Origin: Owenia fusiformis
Lineage: Eukaryota; Annelida; Polychaeta; Sabellida; Oweniidae
Direction: 5' to 3'
Length of the DNA: 60,000 nucleotides
Assembly (NCBI GenBank): GCA_903813345.2
Contig: CAIIXF020000008.1
Coordinates: 2,801,341 to 2,861,340 of the forward strand
Of this stretch, positions 52,501-59,590 are shown in pieces; positions within the stretch are counted from its first letter, which is position 1, and each line of letters opens with the position of its first letter. Under the pieces are notes generated by a model that was not told the origin of the DNA, did not search any database, and saw only the letters and a program-made list of their open reading frames with translations. Position numbers and translations under genes: made by a program.

Positions 52501-52619
52501 TCCTGTATACATATTCTCGCCATATTTTCAGACACACATCATTATATGTTCCTGTCTTTACTTTCAGGTGTCCTCTCCTGTTAGATATGCCCCTGGATCA
52601 GATACTGGACAAACATTGA
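25583..52619 (+). CDS. KNTC1: KNTC1/Rod-like RZZ kinetochore protein, 3' part (22 exons)
   Basis: Rod is the large RZZ (Rod-ZW10-Zwilch) subunit that recruits dynein/spindly and Mad1-Mad2 to unattached kinetochores. Exons: 25583-25764, 28600-28697, 31905-32058, 32342-32598, 32948-33049, 33398-33526, 33816-33932, 35313-35422, 37785-37875, 38441-38524, 39604-39684, 40016-40199, 44780-45153, 45510-45720, 46241-46368, 49077-49165, 49658-49727, 51043-51158, 51422-51525, 51794-51921, 52133-52260, 52568-52619. All junctions are GT-AG and the phases join into one frame of ~995 residues ending DQILDKH-stop. Family recognition rests on the Rod C-terminal region, e.g. NYESLGFVLEQINKL, LKLLEYLNDYV and AETRLPFHLFMKAPWKII. 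The 5' half is missing (human protein ~2200 aa); the first exon here starts mid-codon, so it is internal. A poly(A) signal lies at 52920-52925. Confidence 0.8.
26853..28599 (+). repeat. 74-bp minisatellite built from a 3' splice site plus exon start
   Basis: About 23 tandem units of 74 bp run up to the exon at 28600. Each unit has CACTGAC/CTAAC-type branch-point motifs, a tract TTCTTTTTACTTTCAG, and AACTAATTTGTGATTGTTTG, which copies the first bases of the real exon (AACTAATCTGTGATTGCTTG). The first acceptor AG is at 26895-26896 and the authentic one at 28598-28599; the spacing fits 23 periods. In the exon frame each decoy would read ELICDCLKFS then TGA. From ~27560 two unit types alternate (AACAAATTTG... 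and AACTACTTTG...), a 148-bp higher-order pattern. Confidence 0.9.
28600..28697 (+). CDS. KNTC1: KNTC1-like exon downstream of the acceptor array
   Basis: This 98-bp exon completes the codon left by 25583-25764 (G + AA = Glu) and ends in phase 0 before donor GTATCT. It encodes ELICDCLELSKCASLADSLS followed by KQSEIGDYGISVQ, leading into RVSEDLHDASNLD of the next exon. The exon is supported by phase on both sides even though it is too short to stand out as an open frame. Its 5' ~28 bases are the source of, or share origin with, the minisatellite unit. Confidence 0.8.
28698..31904. other. intron of the KNTC1-like gene, no further feature seen
   Basis: This is AT-rich intronic DNA. Short open frames on both strands have no recognisable similarity and no coherent splice signals. 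No clear transposon end was identified. Confidence 0.6.
34830..35030. repeat. possible pogo-type MITE fragment
   Basis: AGTGAAACCTATCTTAGTGA begins a segment with repeated AGTGAACAC motifs. It resembles the AGTGAAACCT terminal repeats often seen in pogo/Tigger-like elements. A matching inverted end is not clear, so this is tentative. It lies within a KNTC1 intron. Confidence 0.35.
35163..35265 (+). repeat. GTAATTGTATTGTATGAT short tandem repeat
   Basis: About five imperfect copies of an 18-21-bp unit (GTAATTGTATTGTATGATGT) lie in a KNTC1 intron, 50 bp before the exon at 35313. Confidence 0.8.
35438..35545 (+). repeat. dispersed repeat family D, copy 4
   Basis: CAACTTTTTTGTTGACACTG is followed by GTCTGTAACAAATGACAGGT and AGTGACATTTTGAATGTTG, matching the D pattern. 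It lies just downstream of the exon ending at 35422. Confidence 0.5.
35856..37730 (+). mobile_element. repeat family A, copy 3, in a KNTC1 intron
   Basis: It is a full-length copy: opening hairpin TTTTTATCGCACTTTGAAAA, GGCGGGCGGGCG run, repeated modules, and end CTTCAAAGTGCGATATTTAT plus CACTGTGTGTCTTGTT. A second opening hairpin and GC-rich run occur at ~36274-36345. It is inserted in sense orientation, 54 bp upstream of the KNTC1 exon at 37785. The translated repeat modules give recurring but spurious peptides. Confidence 0.8.
38620..39220. mobile_element. TTAA-flanked palindromic MITE (piggyBac-like), copy 2
   Basis: It starts AGGAATATTCCTTGTCAGAC and ends GGCAAGGAATATTCCT between TTAA at 38616-38619 and 39221-39224. 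It is about 600 bp with long imperfect inverted arms: AGTAGCTATAATCATATATA against ATATATATGGTTATAGCTAC, and GGAAGTGATGTCATCAACTC against GATGACATCACTTCCTGTG. It is homologous to 8604-9209 throughout and lies in a KNTC1 intron. Confidence 0.8.
40451..40615 (+). repeat. 43-bp tandem repeat, about 4 copies
   Basis: The unit begins ATTTGCTTCACCTACTTTTA and ends CTTTGCGTCAAAATC. Copies start at 40451, 40494, 40537 and 40578; the third lacks two bases. Near-identity suggests recent expansion. It lies between the KNTC1 exon ending at 40199 and the 3' end of the antisense Toll-like receptor. Confidence 0.9.
40691..40696 (-). promoter_or_regulatory. poly(A) signal of the Toll-like receptor
   Basis: AATAAA on the minus strand, about 83 bases beyond the receptor stop codon, is correctly placed for 3'-end processing. 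Confidence 0.6.
40779..43028 (-). CDS. Toll-like receptor (LRR-LRRCT-TM-TIR), 5' end disrupted
   Basis: Innate immune receptor: extracellular leucine-rich repeats, one membrane segment and a cytoplasmic TIR domain. In the 749-residue open frame, residues 1-62 come from an inserted TIR element, not receptor. Residues ~63-455 hold LRRs (LKYVDLSHNKLTHI, FNFLNLSYNSL), 455-507 an LRRCT (NPLSCGCDNIEFVNWL), ~509-534 the membrane helix, and ~560-703 TIR with box 1 FDGFLSYSS, box 2 DERNFLMGH and box 3 FWHKL. Beyond the element, 44470-44562 keeps ~30 codons in frame, reading GLPLLQDINLSMNPIL, again LRR-like, until a TGA at 44563-44565. No signal peptide was found, so it is 5'-truncated or a pseudogene, although all 687 receptor codons in the frame are open. 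It is intronless and antisense inside a KNTC1 intron. Confidence 0.85.
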   Translation of the reverse strand: MLEHYFFNNDTKFPDISLTHLLFQNSLTFLALFYPILKIPDISSTWKNRSISLTFPGVYEPCLINVSTSGQFDIFEQFHDIRKLNISRLSTQTSIANVKTPPIRALILALKSLKNSTIEMIDFSKTESSYSPLSLNISFLFRLRHTPLKEIYLGNNYLDVFYTQTSNLLEKKIYLIDLLIGLSELDIIVFDLSTTENYFRSPRVLIRPDEWDMLRPSKLKTLKVNTLTPTKDPSSFFQFEIDLEIDMSNFADLEVLELGNMIFDLNRIPVYEVDPVMQYLDGGCTFYNGSNLRKLDLSGPSKFVEITGEIKGLVNIEELNFNNNNCKLAPSLLTCSKGTFESIKILKLRGNKVQMDGSDISPSPRLFNKCSKLELVDISNNELNYIPSSIFQDALRLKYVDLSHNKLTHINLKLGNHKYFNFLNLSYNSLGKLEEQFTDEIEELNNNLTIDLKGNPLSCGCDNIEFVNWLQSHKTRIQHPMDLKCMNEDGQLVRIMDLKVGALRFQCAKVIILTATVTAGTIGVTMMIVLLIYRWRFRIQYLALLARAQFRGRNVPDAEYYFDGFLSYSSLDKGFVHNTLINHLENKLDYKLCFDERNFLMGHVLEDLVTVAMNQSRKVILIISQNFLQSGWCTFEMEMANGVLATRGSNCIILILKEPLNMIPGNLIKPRLQALLDSRLYVEWSEEEDRQKLFWHKLQDVMGQPGHAELTDEHRRNEYLIHLFSEQDRGICDEDNEENRPLLEHSQCD
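42843..44469. mobile_element. TIR element inserted in the Toll-like receptor (Harbinger-like?)
   Basis: The ends ACAGGGTTCGTACAC and GTGTACGAACCCTGT are inverted repeats. TAA flanks both sides (42840-42842 and 44470-44472), a 3-bp duplication typical of PIF/Harbinger elements. Subterminal TGTCAGGGAAnTGTCAGGGA motifs occur near both ends. The 1627-bp interior has no transposase frame; it contains a B-family fragment (43385-43830) and a G-run at ~43309. It is non-autonomous; the superfamily assignment rests on the duplication length only. Confidence 0.8.
43385..43830 (+). repeat. B-family repeat fragment nested in the TIR element
   Basis: It contains GAAGCTGTCTCTTCGACAG, CTCAAGAAGAAATATTCAAG and AAAATTGCCACCATTTTTAT, matching family B modules at 14689-17098. 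It was either carried by the TIR element or inserted later. Confidence 0.5.
44598..44705 (+). repeat. AATACAATGC-type microsatellite
   Basis: It consists of imperfect copies of ACAATACAATGCA. It lies between the broken 5' end of the Toll-like receptor and the KNTC1 exon at 44780, so it may mark where the receptor's upstream part was lost. Confidence 0.85.
46440..46800. repeat. inverted-repeat element in a KNTC1 intron
   Basis: The left part (46485-46600, AAATCAAGCAGTTTTTCACC and GTCAAATGTGAACCCCC) is a diverged reverse complement of the right part (46665-46770, GGGGGTTCACATTTGACC and GGTGAAAAACTGCATGATTT). No coding sequence is present. The flanks are C-rich. Confidence 0.6.
48270..48960. 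mobile_element. mariner-type element, second copy, in a KNTC1 intron
   Basis: It matches the right three quarters of the element at 11215-12163 (CTCTTTGCAATGGAATATCA through GTTGCGTTTTTTTTATACGC CCTG, then TA). The left terminus is truncated. On the minus strand 48486-48877 encodes the same transposase segment (GLSANGSPPDLNCCEFFF), with a frameshift and stops. It is a dead relic. Confidence 0.7.
48486..48877 (-). pseudogene. frameshifted mariner-type transposase fragment
   Basis: The two overlapping minus frames read QGLSANGSPPDLNCCEFFF and then LRSICAHNSFTRYCKTSRKN, the same order as at 11766-11957. The catalytic-region motif SPDLNxxDF is altered to PPDLNCCEF, so the last acidic residue is Glu instead of Asp. 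It is non-functional. Confidence 0.65.
49195..49330 (+). repeat. dispersed repeat family D, copy 5
   Basis: CCCCAACTTTTTTGTAGATG is followed by GGCAGTCGGTGTTTGGATTT-type sequence and AACAAATGGCAGGTGGTGAA, ending TTTTGCATGTTAATGC. It begins 30 bases after the KNTC1 exon that ends at 49165. Confidence 0.55.
49828..50600 (+). mobile_element. repeat family C with four ~162-bp tandem units
   Basis: It opens with TTTTTATCGTACCTAATAAA (hairpin TACCT/AGGTA) and a GGGCGGGCGGGCGG run. Four units follow, each starting CTTGTCTACAGGTTTCCAGC and containing AAGGTGGCCATTTTGGATTT (CTACAGG near 49912, 50075, 50237 and 50399). It ends TTTTAGGTACGATATTGTTC and TGTGCCTTGTTT. This is the same plan as family A with different sequence. 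It lies in a KNTC1 intron. Confidence 0.8.
51538..51590 (+). repeat. TACAG microsatellite
   Basis: Tandem ACAGT units lie just inside a KNTC1 intron, 13 bases after the donor at 51526. Confidence 0.9.
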
Positions 52620-52919
52620 CTTTAAATTGAACACACAGATATTTTAAATCAACATTATGGTCAGGTTTAAATTGTATGGAGATGCAAGGCCTTATTGTTC
52701 ATTTTATTCTTAACAAGAAAGACTTGGTTGCCTGGCTAATGGGTGATACACAGATGAGGCAATATGCAGAACAACTACTGAACAGCCACATACTGTACAG
52801 TATGCTGAATCTGGATTATTTGAATATGGAATGATAGCATAATGCTTATATACTGTAGGGACAGTTACGTAAATGTATGTACTGCTAATAGTGATACCCT
52901 TGCAAAATGTATCCAAAGC

Positions 52920-52925
52920 AATAAA
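52920..52925 (+). promoter_or_regulatory. poly(A) signal of the KNTC1-like gene
   Basis: AATAAA lies 300 bases after the stop at 52617-52619. It overlaps the presumed 3' end of the convergent gene. Confidence 0.6.
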
Positions 52926-52948
52926 TCATATATTTTATCAATATTACA

Positions 52949-52954
52949 TTTATT
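52949..52954 (-). promoter_or_regulatory. poly(A) signal of the coiled-coil gene
   Basis: AATAAA on the minus strand lies ~145 bases beyond the stop at 53099-53101. It faces the plus-strand signal at 52920-52925 with 23 bases between them. Confidence 0.5.
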
Positions 52955-53098
52955 TTTCATGATTAATATTTCATGTGCTAATTCAAAGATATATTTTTGA
53001 ATATCACCCATTTTAACTAAAACAGGTTAATCTGTGTTTGGCTCTCATGTGTAACATGCACATTACATCTGCGTCATGGCGTCTTGCAAATATACAAC

Positions 53099-55569
53099 TT
53101 ACATTACAATACAAGTTGTACTGGAATGTTTCTCAGCATCAATCTTCATGTGATGGTCAGTTTGACTTTTAGACCTGCTTCTCTCAAATTCAAGATGTCC
53201 AACCGTTCTTCTTCGATGTTTTGAGGGCATTGAGTTTGATTTTCTCAATTCTCTACCCTCGGACACTAAATTTTTGTGTCTTGTTCCCATTGGTGGGTCA
53301 GGATTGGCATGTACTGTTTCCTCTGGAGGATTCGGTAAAGATATTCTCAGTGGCCTTCGCATATTTGTTGGTTTCTTTTCATCAAAGTTTGGCACTTGAT
53401 ACGTTGATGCTTGAGGACTTTGGTTGCCAATAGATGGCAGTCTGGATGATGAATGTTTTCTACTGTTCATTGAAATGCTGGATTGTGGAGTATTGTTTGT
53501 GCAATTTGAATCTAATCCAGTCTGTTGGTTATTTTCATGAATTGCTAATGTGAGCCTGGATTCCAGTTGTTTGATTTTAATTTCGTGTTTTCCTAGGAGC
53601 TCATCAGTTTCTTTCATCTGAAAATAATAAAATGTCTTTTGGAACAAGGTCAATATTTCATTGTCCAAAAAGTGTAATAATGTAGGCTGATATGTAAATT
53701 AACCCCTCCATCAGAAAATGTAAAATATATTTATAAAATTAATTATATATTTCTCTTGAAAATTAACATATCTCCAATTATCCCAAAAATTGAGGCTCTT
53801 AACGGTGAGTCTCCATTCACTGACTTTAGATCTTGGCAAATTACTTTTGACATCTCATAGTTTTTATCTTACCAAACACTTAAAAATCATTTGTGTGTTA
53901 CAATGTTTTATGTACACAGATGACTCACAACCACTTACTTTATTTTTTAAATCATTAATTGTTTGGTCTTTGACTGCAATCAATGCACAGTTGGCAATGT
54001 TTTCACTCCTGATGTTTTTAATAGTTGTTTCTAATTGTTTTTCTCTGTCAATCACTTTTCCACGCAAATACTCCCTAAAATAATACTTGGATTGAATATT
54101 AATAGCCACACCATATATACTTCCATTATTTTCATGAAATAGGCTCAACTATAACATAAGTAAACAGTTTATCATTAGGAATCAGAATATACATGTATAT
54201 AATGTACTAAAATAATGTGTCTAAAATTAGTATTAATGTAATGAGGTGTTTAGTTCTGACCAGTTTAGCTTTGCTTTCCCACTAGGACTGTCCACATCAA
54301 CTCCTTGTCTCTTGAGATCTTCTCTGTATTGTTGTAGCTCATCATTTAATTCTGTCAGTTGGTCATCTAAGGTTTTCAGGTCTTGCTCCTTGTGATCACA
54401 CATCTTTTGACGTCTATTTAGGTATCCCTCAATCACTTCAATCTGAAATGAACTTAATATAAGGCTTATTTATTTATCTAGAGAGATGTTGCCTAATCTT
54501 TCCTTTTTTAAACCATATACAAGAACTGGCTTTCAGTACACATATTAAATGTCACCATGCCGCCCAAATGCAGATTAAAAAATACTGTAATATTTGGTTG
54601 TCGTGACGAGGAGAAACTGAACTACAAAAGTGATGAAATAGCTAATGTCAACGTAAAAGAGACACTATGTGCTGGTATATCTGAAATCGATGTAGGCCAT
54701 GTTTTATTTCATACCTCAATAGCAAGGGAACTATTGTCAGTCAGATAACTTAACATTCCTCTTATTCATATTACGAGAATCCGTCATTGTATTATCTCAA
54801 ATTAAAACATCGTTAATGCTATTAGTAAACTGAGTGAGTCTTTCATTTGACATAAAACATTTATAGTCTCACGTTCCCTTTAGAAATTCCGGATGGGAGG
54901 TGCTATTTAGTTTATTGGTCATATATATTGTATGTTCATTTACCACAACGTTCAGATAAACGAGATCGTTTGTCATGATGGTTTTCATAATAGATAGGTA
55001 ATCTGATATTTGGCATTGTAAAATGAATAGCAATTACTTTATATCCATATTTTCTGATCTTTATTAATTAGTCATTGCGTTCACCTATAAAGTCTGAGTT
55101 ACATGCTTCTTTGCAGGGATTAGATCAGACTTTAAAAATCAGATACTTTATTCAGAACCATTCGGAGTATTGGAGTACTAGGAAAGGATACGTACTAGAA
55201 TACTAAGAACTAGGATGAATATAAAATATAAATCATCTTACATCTTCCCAAAATGCTTCTCCCGATAGTCATCATGCAATACTAAAAAGAACTTTTTCAC
55301 CATATACCACGGTATCACTGGGTGTTGAATTTGTTGATACAACAAACAATTCTTATATTTGGAATACTGCCTCATTATTGTTTGTAGTTTTGTTTTTCAA
55401 ATGTTGCCCATCACCCAATTTCCTGTTTACCTCCTTTTCATATTCCTCCAGTCCTTTCTGCTTTGCAACAAGTTCATCTTCTTTCTTTGCTATATCTCTC
55501 TCCTCATCTATCCAGGCCTGTCTTCTCCTGGACAACTCATTGGCAGTGGGCATGTCTTCAAACTCCAAC
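53099..55569 (-). CDS. coiled-coil protein with C-terminal CaaX box, 3' part (4 exons)
   Basis: I do not recognise the family. Exons in transcript order are 55569-55431, 54442-54261, 54074-53939 and 53617-53099, with GT-AG junctions and matching phases (e.g. LNW|EYLRG across a split Trp codon). The first exon begins mid-codon, so upstream exons exist beyond what I could find. The product is charged, heptad-rich helix (ERDIAKKEDELVAKQKGLEE, LDDQLTELNDELQQYREDL, IKQLESRL). It is followed by ~150 residues of polar, basic, probably disordered tail (RKHSSSRLPSIGNQSP, SMPSKHRRRTVGHLEFERSR). The last four residues are CIVM, a canonical CaaX box, so farnesylation and membrane attachment are predicted. 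It is convergent with KNTC1; a functional link is not implied. Confidence 0.7.
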
Positions 55570-56480
55570 CTGAATATATTTTATTAGTGTTAGATACATT
55601 TAGATATATTATAGGTAGTTTAAGCTAGCATATATAATCGAAACGCCAACATATATCAATATTGAGCTGTATGGTCTATTGGTCATACAAATGCATCGCT
55701 TAAATATTTTCCGTTCACGTTTAGGTTGTTTTGGTAATGAAGCGACATATGAGCACACACTAACAGGCGATCATGAAGAATCCTAATTAATGTACTTCCC
55801 CATGATATGGTGAATGCAACTCTAAAATTGCGCAGTTATTTGAGCTTTTGCTTATTACTGAATTGACCGAACGAGCTATTAGTTGGGATGTTTAATAAAG
55901 ACAATACCGCATCCATTAACACAGTTGTACCAAGCGGGATGAGCAGAAAACAGACACCCAATTCTCTTACAAGGAAACGTTTATCATCGTAAATCATGGA
56001 TCAAATAATTATTAACATTGGAAAATAGGATGATTAGGAAAGTAAATGGTAAGAGTACATGAAATGCAAATTACATTGCACTTTCGATCTCCAATTCGAA
56101 TTTTTATTTTGCATACATTCCTTTTTCAAATGGGAAATACTTTGAGCTTTTGCTACTGTCTTGTATAATGGTTGTGCCTAATACCATATGTTTGAGTTTG
56201 GCTTAATAAATAAATTGAATTAATTAGAATTTAATTTATCTCTGGTAAAAGTAGCCTAAAACTATTAGATTTTTAACAGTGTACATGTACTCTTGGAATT
56301 TACCTGAATTATCCAAAATATACGGAAATCCATTAATTACGATAATGGGCAGTATTAAAATAAATGACTCCAATCAGGAATCCATATAACACTTTAGTGT
56401 AATATAAGTGATAAGACTTCAAAAGACTGCATGAGAAAAAACATAAATTGTAGAGAACTAAGTAAATTTACAAGTGTAAC

Positions 56481-57536
56481 ATGAATGTATCTCACTCAAA
56501 GTCCGGACACAACGCCGCCATCATTGCCTTGGATATTGTTCTGTCACCAACTACTTGTCTCCTCGGAGTACTAGGGAATATTGCATCAATTTTCATATTG
56601 AAAAAAATGAACAAAATTCAAGTTAATATTACGATTTTCTTGTTATGTGCTCTAGCTGTGATTGACACGCTTCATTTGATATGCAATGGATCGTATATCG
56701 TGTACTACAGGACGTGTCATTGGCCAGGGATGGCTTGCAAAGGGGAAGCCAAGCCCGCTTATTTATCAAGAAAGTTGGCCGAGCGAATATGGAGAATCTT
56801 AACTCTTATATTCCGCACTCTTGGCATTTGGATGATTGTTCTAATTACGTTTGAGCGTTTCATCGGAATCTGTCACCCGTTTTATCTCACCCGAGTATGC
56901 AGGATTCAAGTTATGAAAAGAGTAACGTTAGCTCTTAGTCTTTTATGCGTAGTTTATAATATGCCACGATTTTTCGCCTGTACAATTCCAGAAAATCAAA
57001 AGAAGAAGAAACTTACATGTGGGTGGGAAAAGTCTGACTATTATCTTATTGGATATGAATTGATCGCACAGTCACTACTGGTTTACATTGGACCGGTATT
57101 ATTTGTTATCTATGCCAATGGGAGAATTATATACAGCATGCGCAAGATAATAAAGTTCGACGAAACATCAATTCAAAGCAGGAACAAATCTAGAAAGGAC
57201 AGCAATAGAACGTTTACCAAAATATCAGTTGCCATAGCGATCATATTTCTCATTTGCCTTATTCCTAGAAATATCTTTAAACTAATTTTAGTGATTTCAG
57301 ATGAAATGGACGCTCCGCTAAACCTGAGTAGGGAATCTATAAAGATCCTCCGTTCTCTCTTCAAGTATTCGATCATCTTGAACTCGTCCGTTAACTTCAT
57401 CGTGTATTGTGTTGCTAGAGAGGGATTCAGAAATAGACTGAAACTACTGTTACGGAGAGGATCTAGTGTGTCTCTTAAGACTGACTCTACGATCGTCCCA
57501 CTTCAGAAGGACGAAAAGCGAGAATCTAGAGTCTAG
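56481..57536 (+). CDS. rhodopsin-class GPCR, FMRFamide/neuropeptide-receptor type
   Basis: Single-exon frame of 351 residues, a normal size for the family. Seven hydrophobic segments lie near residues 14-41, 49-70, 103-124, 146-165, 190-212, 246-271 and 293-311. Landmarks: LGNIASIFIL in TM1, LCALAVIDTLHL in TM2 (Asp62), ERF instead of DRY at the TM3 end (125-127) followed by IGICHPF, and NSSVNFIVY in TM7 where NPxxY is usual. NxxNFxxY with ExRF/CHP fits FMRFamide-receptor-like peptide GPCRs of protostomes and invertebrate deuterostomes. There is an NVS glycosylation site at residues 2-4 and a basic third loop. AATAAA lies at 57599-57604. It may sit inside an intron of the minus-strand coiled-coil gene. 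The ligand cannot be inferred. Confidence 0.85.
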   Translation: MNVSHSKSGHNAAIIALDIVLSPTTCLLGVLGNIASIFILKKMNKIQVNITIFLLCALAVIDTLHLICNGSYIVYYRTCHWPGMACKGEAKPAYLSRKLAERIWRILTLIFRTLGIWMIVLITFERFIGICHPFYLTRVCRIQVMKRVTLALSLLCVVYNMPRFFACTIPENQKKKKLTCGWEKSDYYLIGYELIAQSLLVYIGPVLFVIYANGRIIYSMRKIIKFDETSIQSRNKSRKDSNRTFTKISVAIAIIFLICLIPRNIFKLILVISDEMDAPLNLSRESIKILRSLFKYSIILNSSVNFIVYCVAREGFRNRLKLLLRRGSSVSLKTDSTIVPLQKDEKRESRV

Positions 57537-57598
57537 TCCTGTTTAAAACCTTATCGCCAAATAACTAGAGCTAGAACAATTTTGTAGAAGCCTTTGTG

Positions 57599-57604
57599 AA
57601 TAAA
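57599..57604 (+). promoter_or_regulatory. poly(A) signal of the GPCR gene
   Basis: AATAAA starts 63 bases after the GPCR stop codon. Confidence 0.5.
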
Positions 57605-57789
57605 CAGATTTCTATTAATTAAGCTTAAAAGGGGCTTAAACTCATCTGACTTAAAATAAAGGTACATAACTACATGTAGTCCCCGATCTGATTTCCAAAA
57701 GGGCTCTAGAAAAGGGGTTTTGTTGTCCGGTACTTTCCCACATAAAATGCTTGTACCGTTTGAAAGAACAGACTTCCCTCTTAAAGAAA

Positions 57790-58600
57790 ACACCTCTTCT
57801 ATTGATGTAAACAGGGGCAAAAGGCACCAAAACGGGGTTAGACAAGGTGGCATTCTGAAGTCTCACTTTCTTGTCATCAAGATTCCAGGTAAACCATTAG
57901 ACGGATTTACTTCAAATTTTCACACATGTTACATGGTAAGAAGTTCTAGAGCTGATTAACTTTGTGGCGGCCATCTTGCATTCTGGCGGCCATCTTGGTT
58001 TTTTTTTCAGATAAATATTGTCATCGCGATTCCACAAAAACCACATAACAGATGTACTTCAAATGTTCACACATGTAACATGGTAAAAAGTTCTAGACCT
58101 CATTATTTTTTCGGTGGCCATCTTGCATTCTGGCAGCCATCTTGGAAGTTTAAAGATAAATCTTGTCATCACGATTTCAGGAAAACCAAACGGATTTACT
58201 TCAAATTTTCACTCATATTACATGGTAAGAAGTTCTAGAGCTAATTAACCTTTCGGTGGCCATCTTGCATTCTGGCGGCCATCTTGGAAGTTTTTTTGGA
58301 TAAATCTTGTCATTGTGATTCCAGGAAAACCACTTTACTGATTTTCTTGAAACTTTTACACATGTTACAAGGAAGGTTACATGCTACCTTTTATATTGAT
58401 ATAAACAGGGGCAAAAGGCAGTAAAGTGGGGTGTTACATAAGGTGGTATTCAAAGGAGAATGTTATCTATTTTTCTGTATTTTAAACCACATAATTTGAC
58501 ATAAATGCATATTTGGTATATGATATCATGTTTTATATAGATAGAAACATGGGCAAGAGGCGCTAGGGGTAACACATGGTGATATTCTAAAATACATATT
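57790..58600 (+). repeat. repeat family H with four ~145-bp tandem units
   Basis: Units start near 57867, 58017, 58164 and 58305 with CTTGTCATCAAGATTCCAGG-type sequence. They continue with ACTTCAAATTTTCACACATG and carry doubled GGCGGCCATCTTG motifs. They are flanked by GTAAACAGGGGCAAAAGGC-type blocks at 57808, 58403 and 58545. The unit start is shared with family A (CTTGTCATCAAAATTCCAGG), indicating common ancestry. No real coding frame. Confidence 0.75.
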
Positions 58601-59304
58601 TTTACTCTGCTTCTGTACTTTATACCACTCAAATGCATTTTGTGTATGACATCGATTGATTTTTAGAATAAATAACTACATTTCATCAAAAAGAAAAAAG
58701 ATTATTGAAAACGTCAAACATTTCTTTGAAATCCATTATTGCACAGCGATTTTGAGAGCGAAATGTATGCTAAATTGGCCTTGATCTGAGTATATAACGG
58801 AATTAAAGCTCTTTTAAACGAAAATGTAAATGTGTGGAAAACCTTTCACTGTGCATCATGTCAACGAAATGTTCTTCATGCAGTTGAATTATCTTCTGGA
58901 CAGGTGATCACACAGAAGGAGAGACCTGCGTATCATATCCTTACTAAATATAAACAAAAATGACAAATGAGAAAGGAAAAAAGTGTAAAGTAACCTAGTG
59001 GGAAAAGCAAACTGTAAAGTGTAAAACTGGCAAACAAAAATCAAACCTGAATATCCCAAGACAATAATCTAATATGGGAATAAACAGCATCCACACCGTT
59101 CAATGACCAATTTCTCATCAACGACCACAACTCCGAGGGACATTCCATTCTTACTGAAGTCATTAAAATATATGTTGAAGAATAATTGAAAATAATGATA
59201 TCCAATACTCATAAGATCAAAAATAGTTGTAGATACTATAGTACTCATAAAAGCTGCAGATAACGTTTCTTCATCGGGAAAGCAAGCTGTCTCTTAGTCA
59301 GATA

Positions 59305-59415
59305 TTAACTAACGAGCTGGTTCAGAGCACCAGCATGTTAAACATTGTGAATGGGCTCTGTATCCACAATGTTGCGAGTTCGAGACACATGTGCTCTTTG
59401 CGTTTAATAATCAAC
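59305..59415 (+). repeat. tRNA-derived SINE, copy 2
   Basis: The A-box-like part reads AGCTGGTTCAGAGCACCAGC and the B-box GCGAGTTCGAGAC (consensus GGTTCGANNCC). The tail ATGTGCTCTTTGCGTTTAAT matches that of the copy at 6133-6245. Confidence 0.5.
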
Positions 59416-59489
59416 AAAAATCACTTAAACCTGCACTAAAACTGTGTGTCAGATCGATATAAGTATAGGGTTTGGAAACTAATTGTACC

Positions 59490-59590
59490 AACAAAAAGAA
59501 CTTAAAAAACACTGCTACAACATCAACATAAGCTTTCAATAGTAGTGACGATGCAGAAACATGCAAAATGTCACCACACCTTGTTAAGTA
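59490..59590 (-). repeat. dispersed repeat family D fragment, reversed
   Basis: AACATGCAAAATGTCACCAC is the reverse complement of the GTGGTGACATTTTGCATGTT that ends other D copies. Confidence 0.45.

Noticed and set aside
54557-54748. 63-residue plus-strand frame starting MPPKCRLKN
   Set aside because: It lies in an intron of the minus-strand coiled-coil gene, has no recognisable domain, splice support or poly(A) signal.
57173-57400. Minus-strand 75-residue frame
   Set aside because: It is an antisense shadow of the GPCR's TM6-TM7 region.
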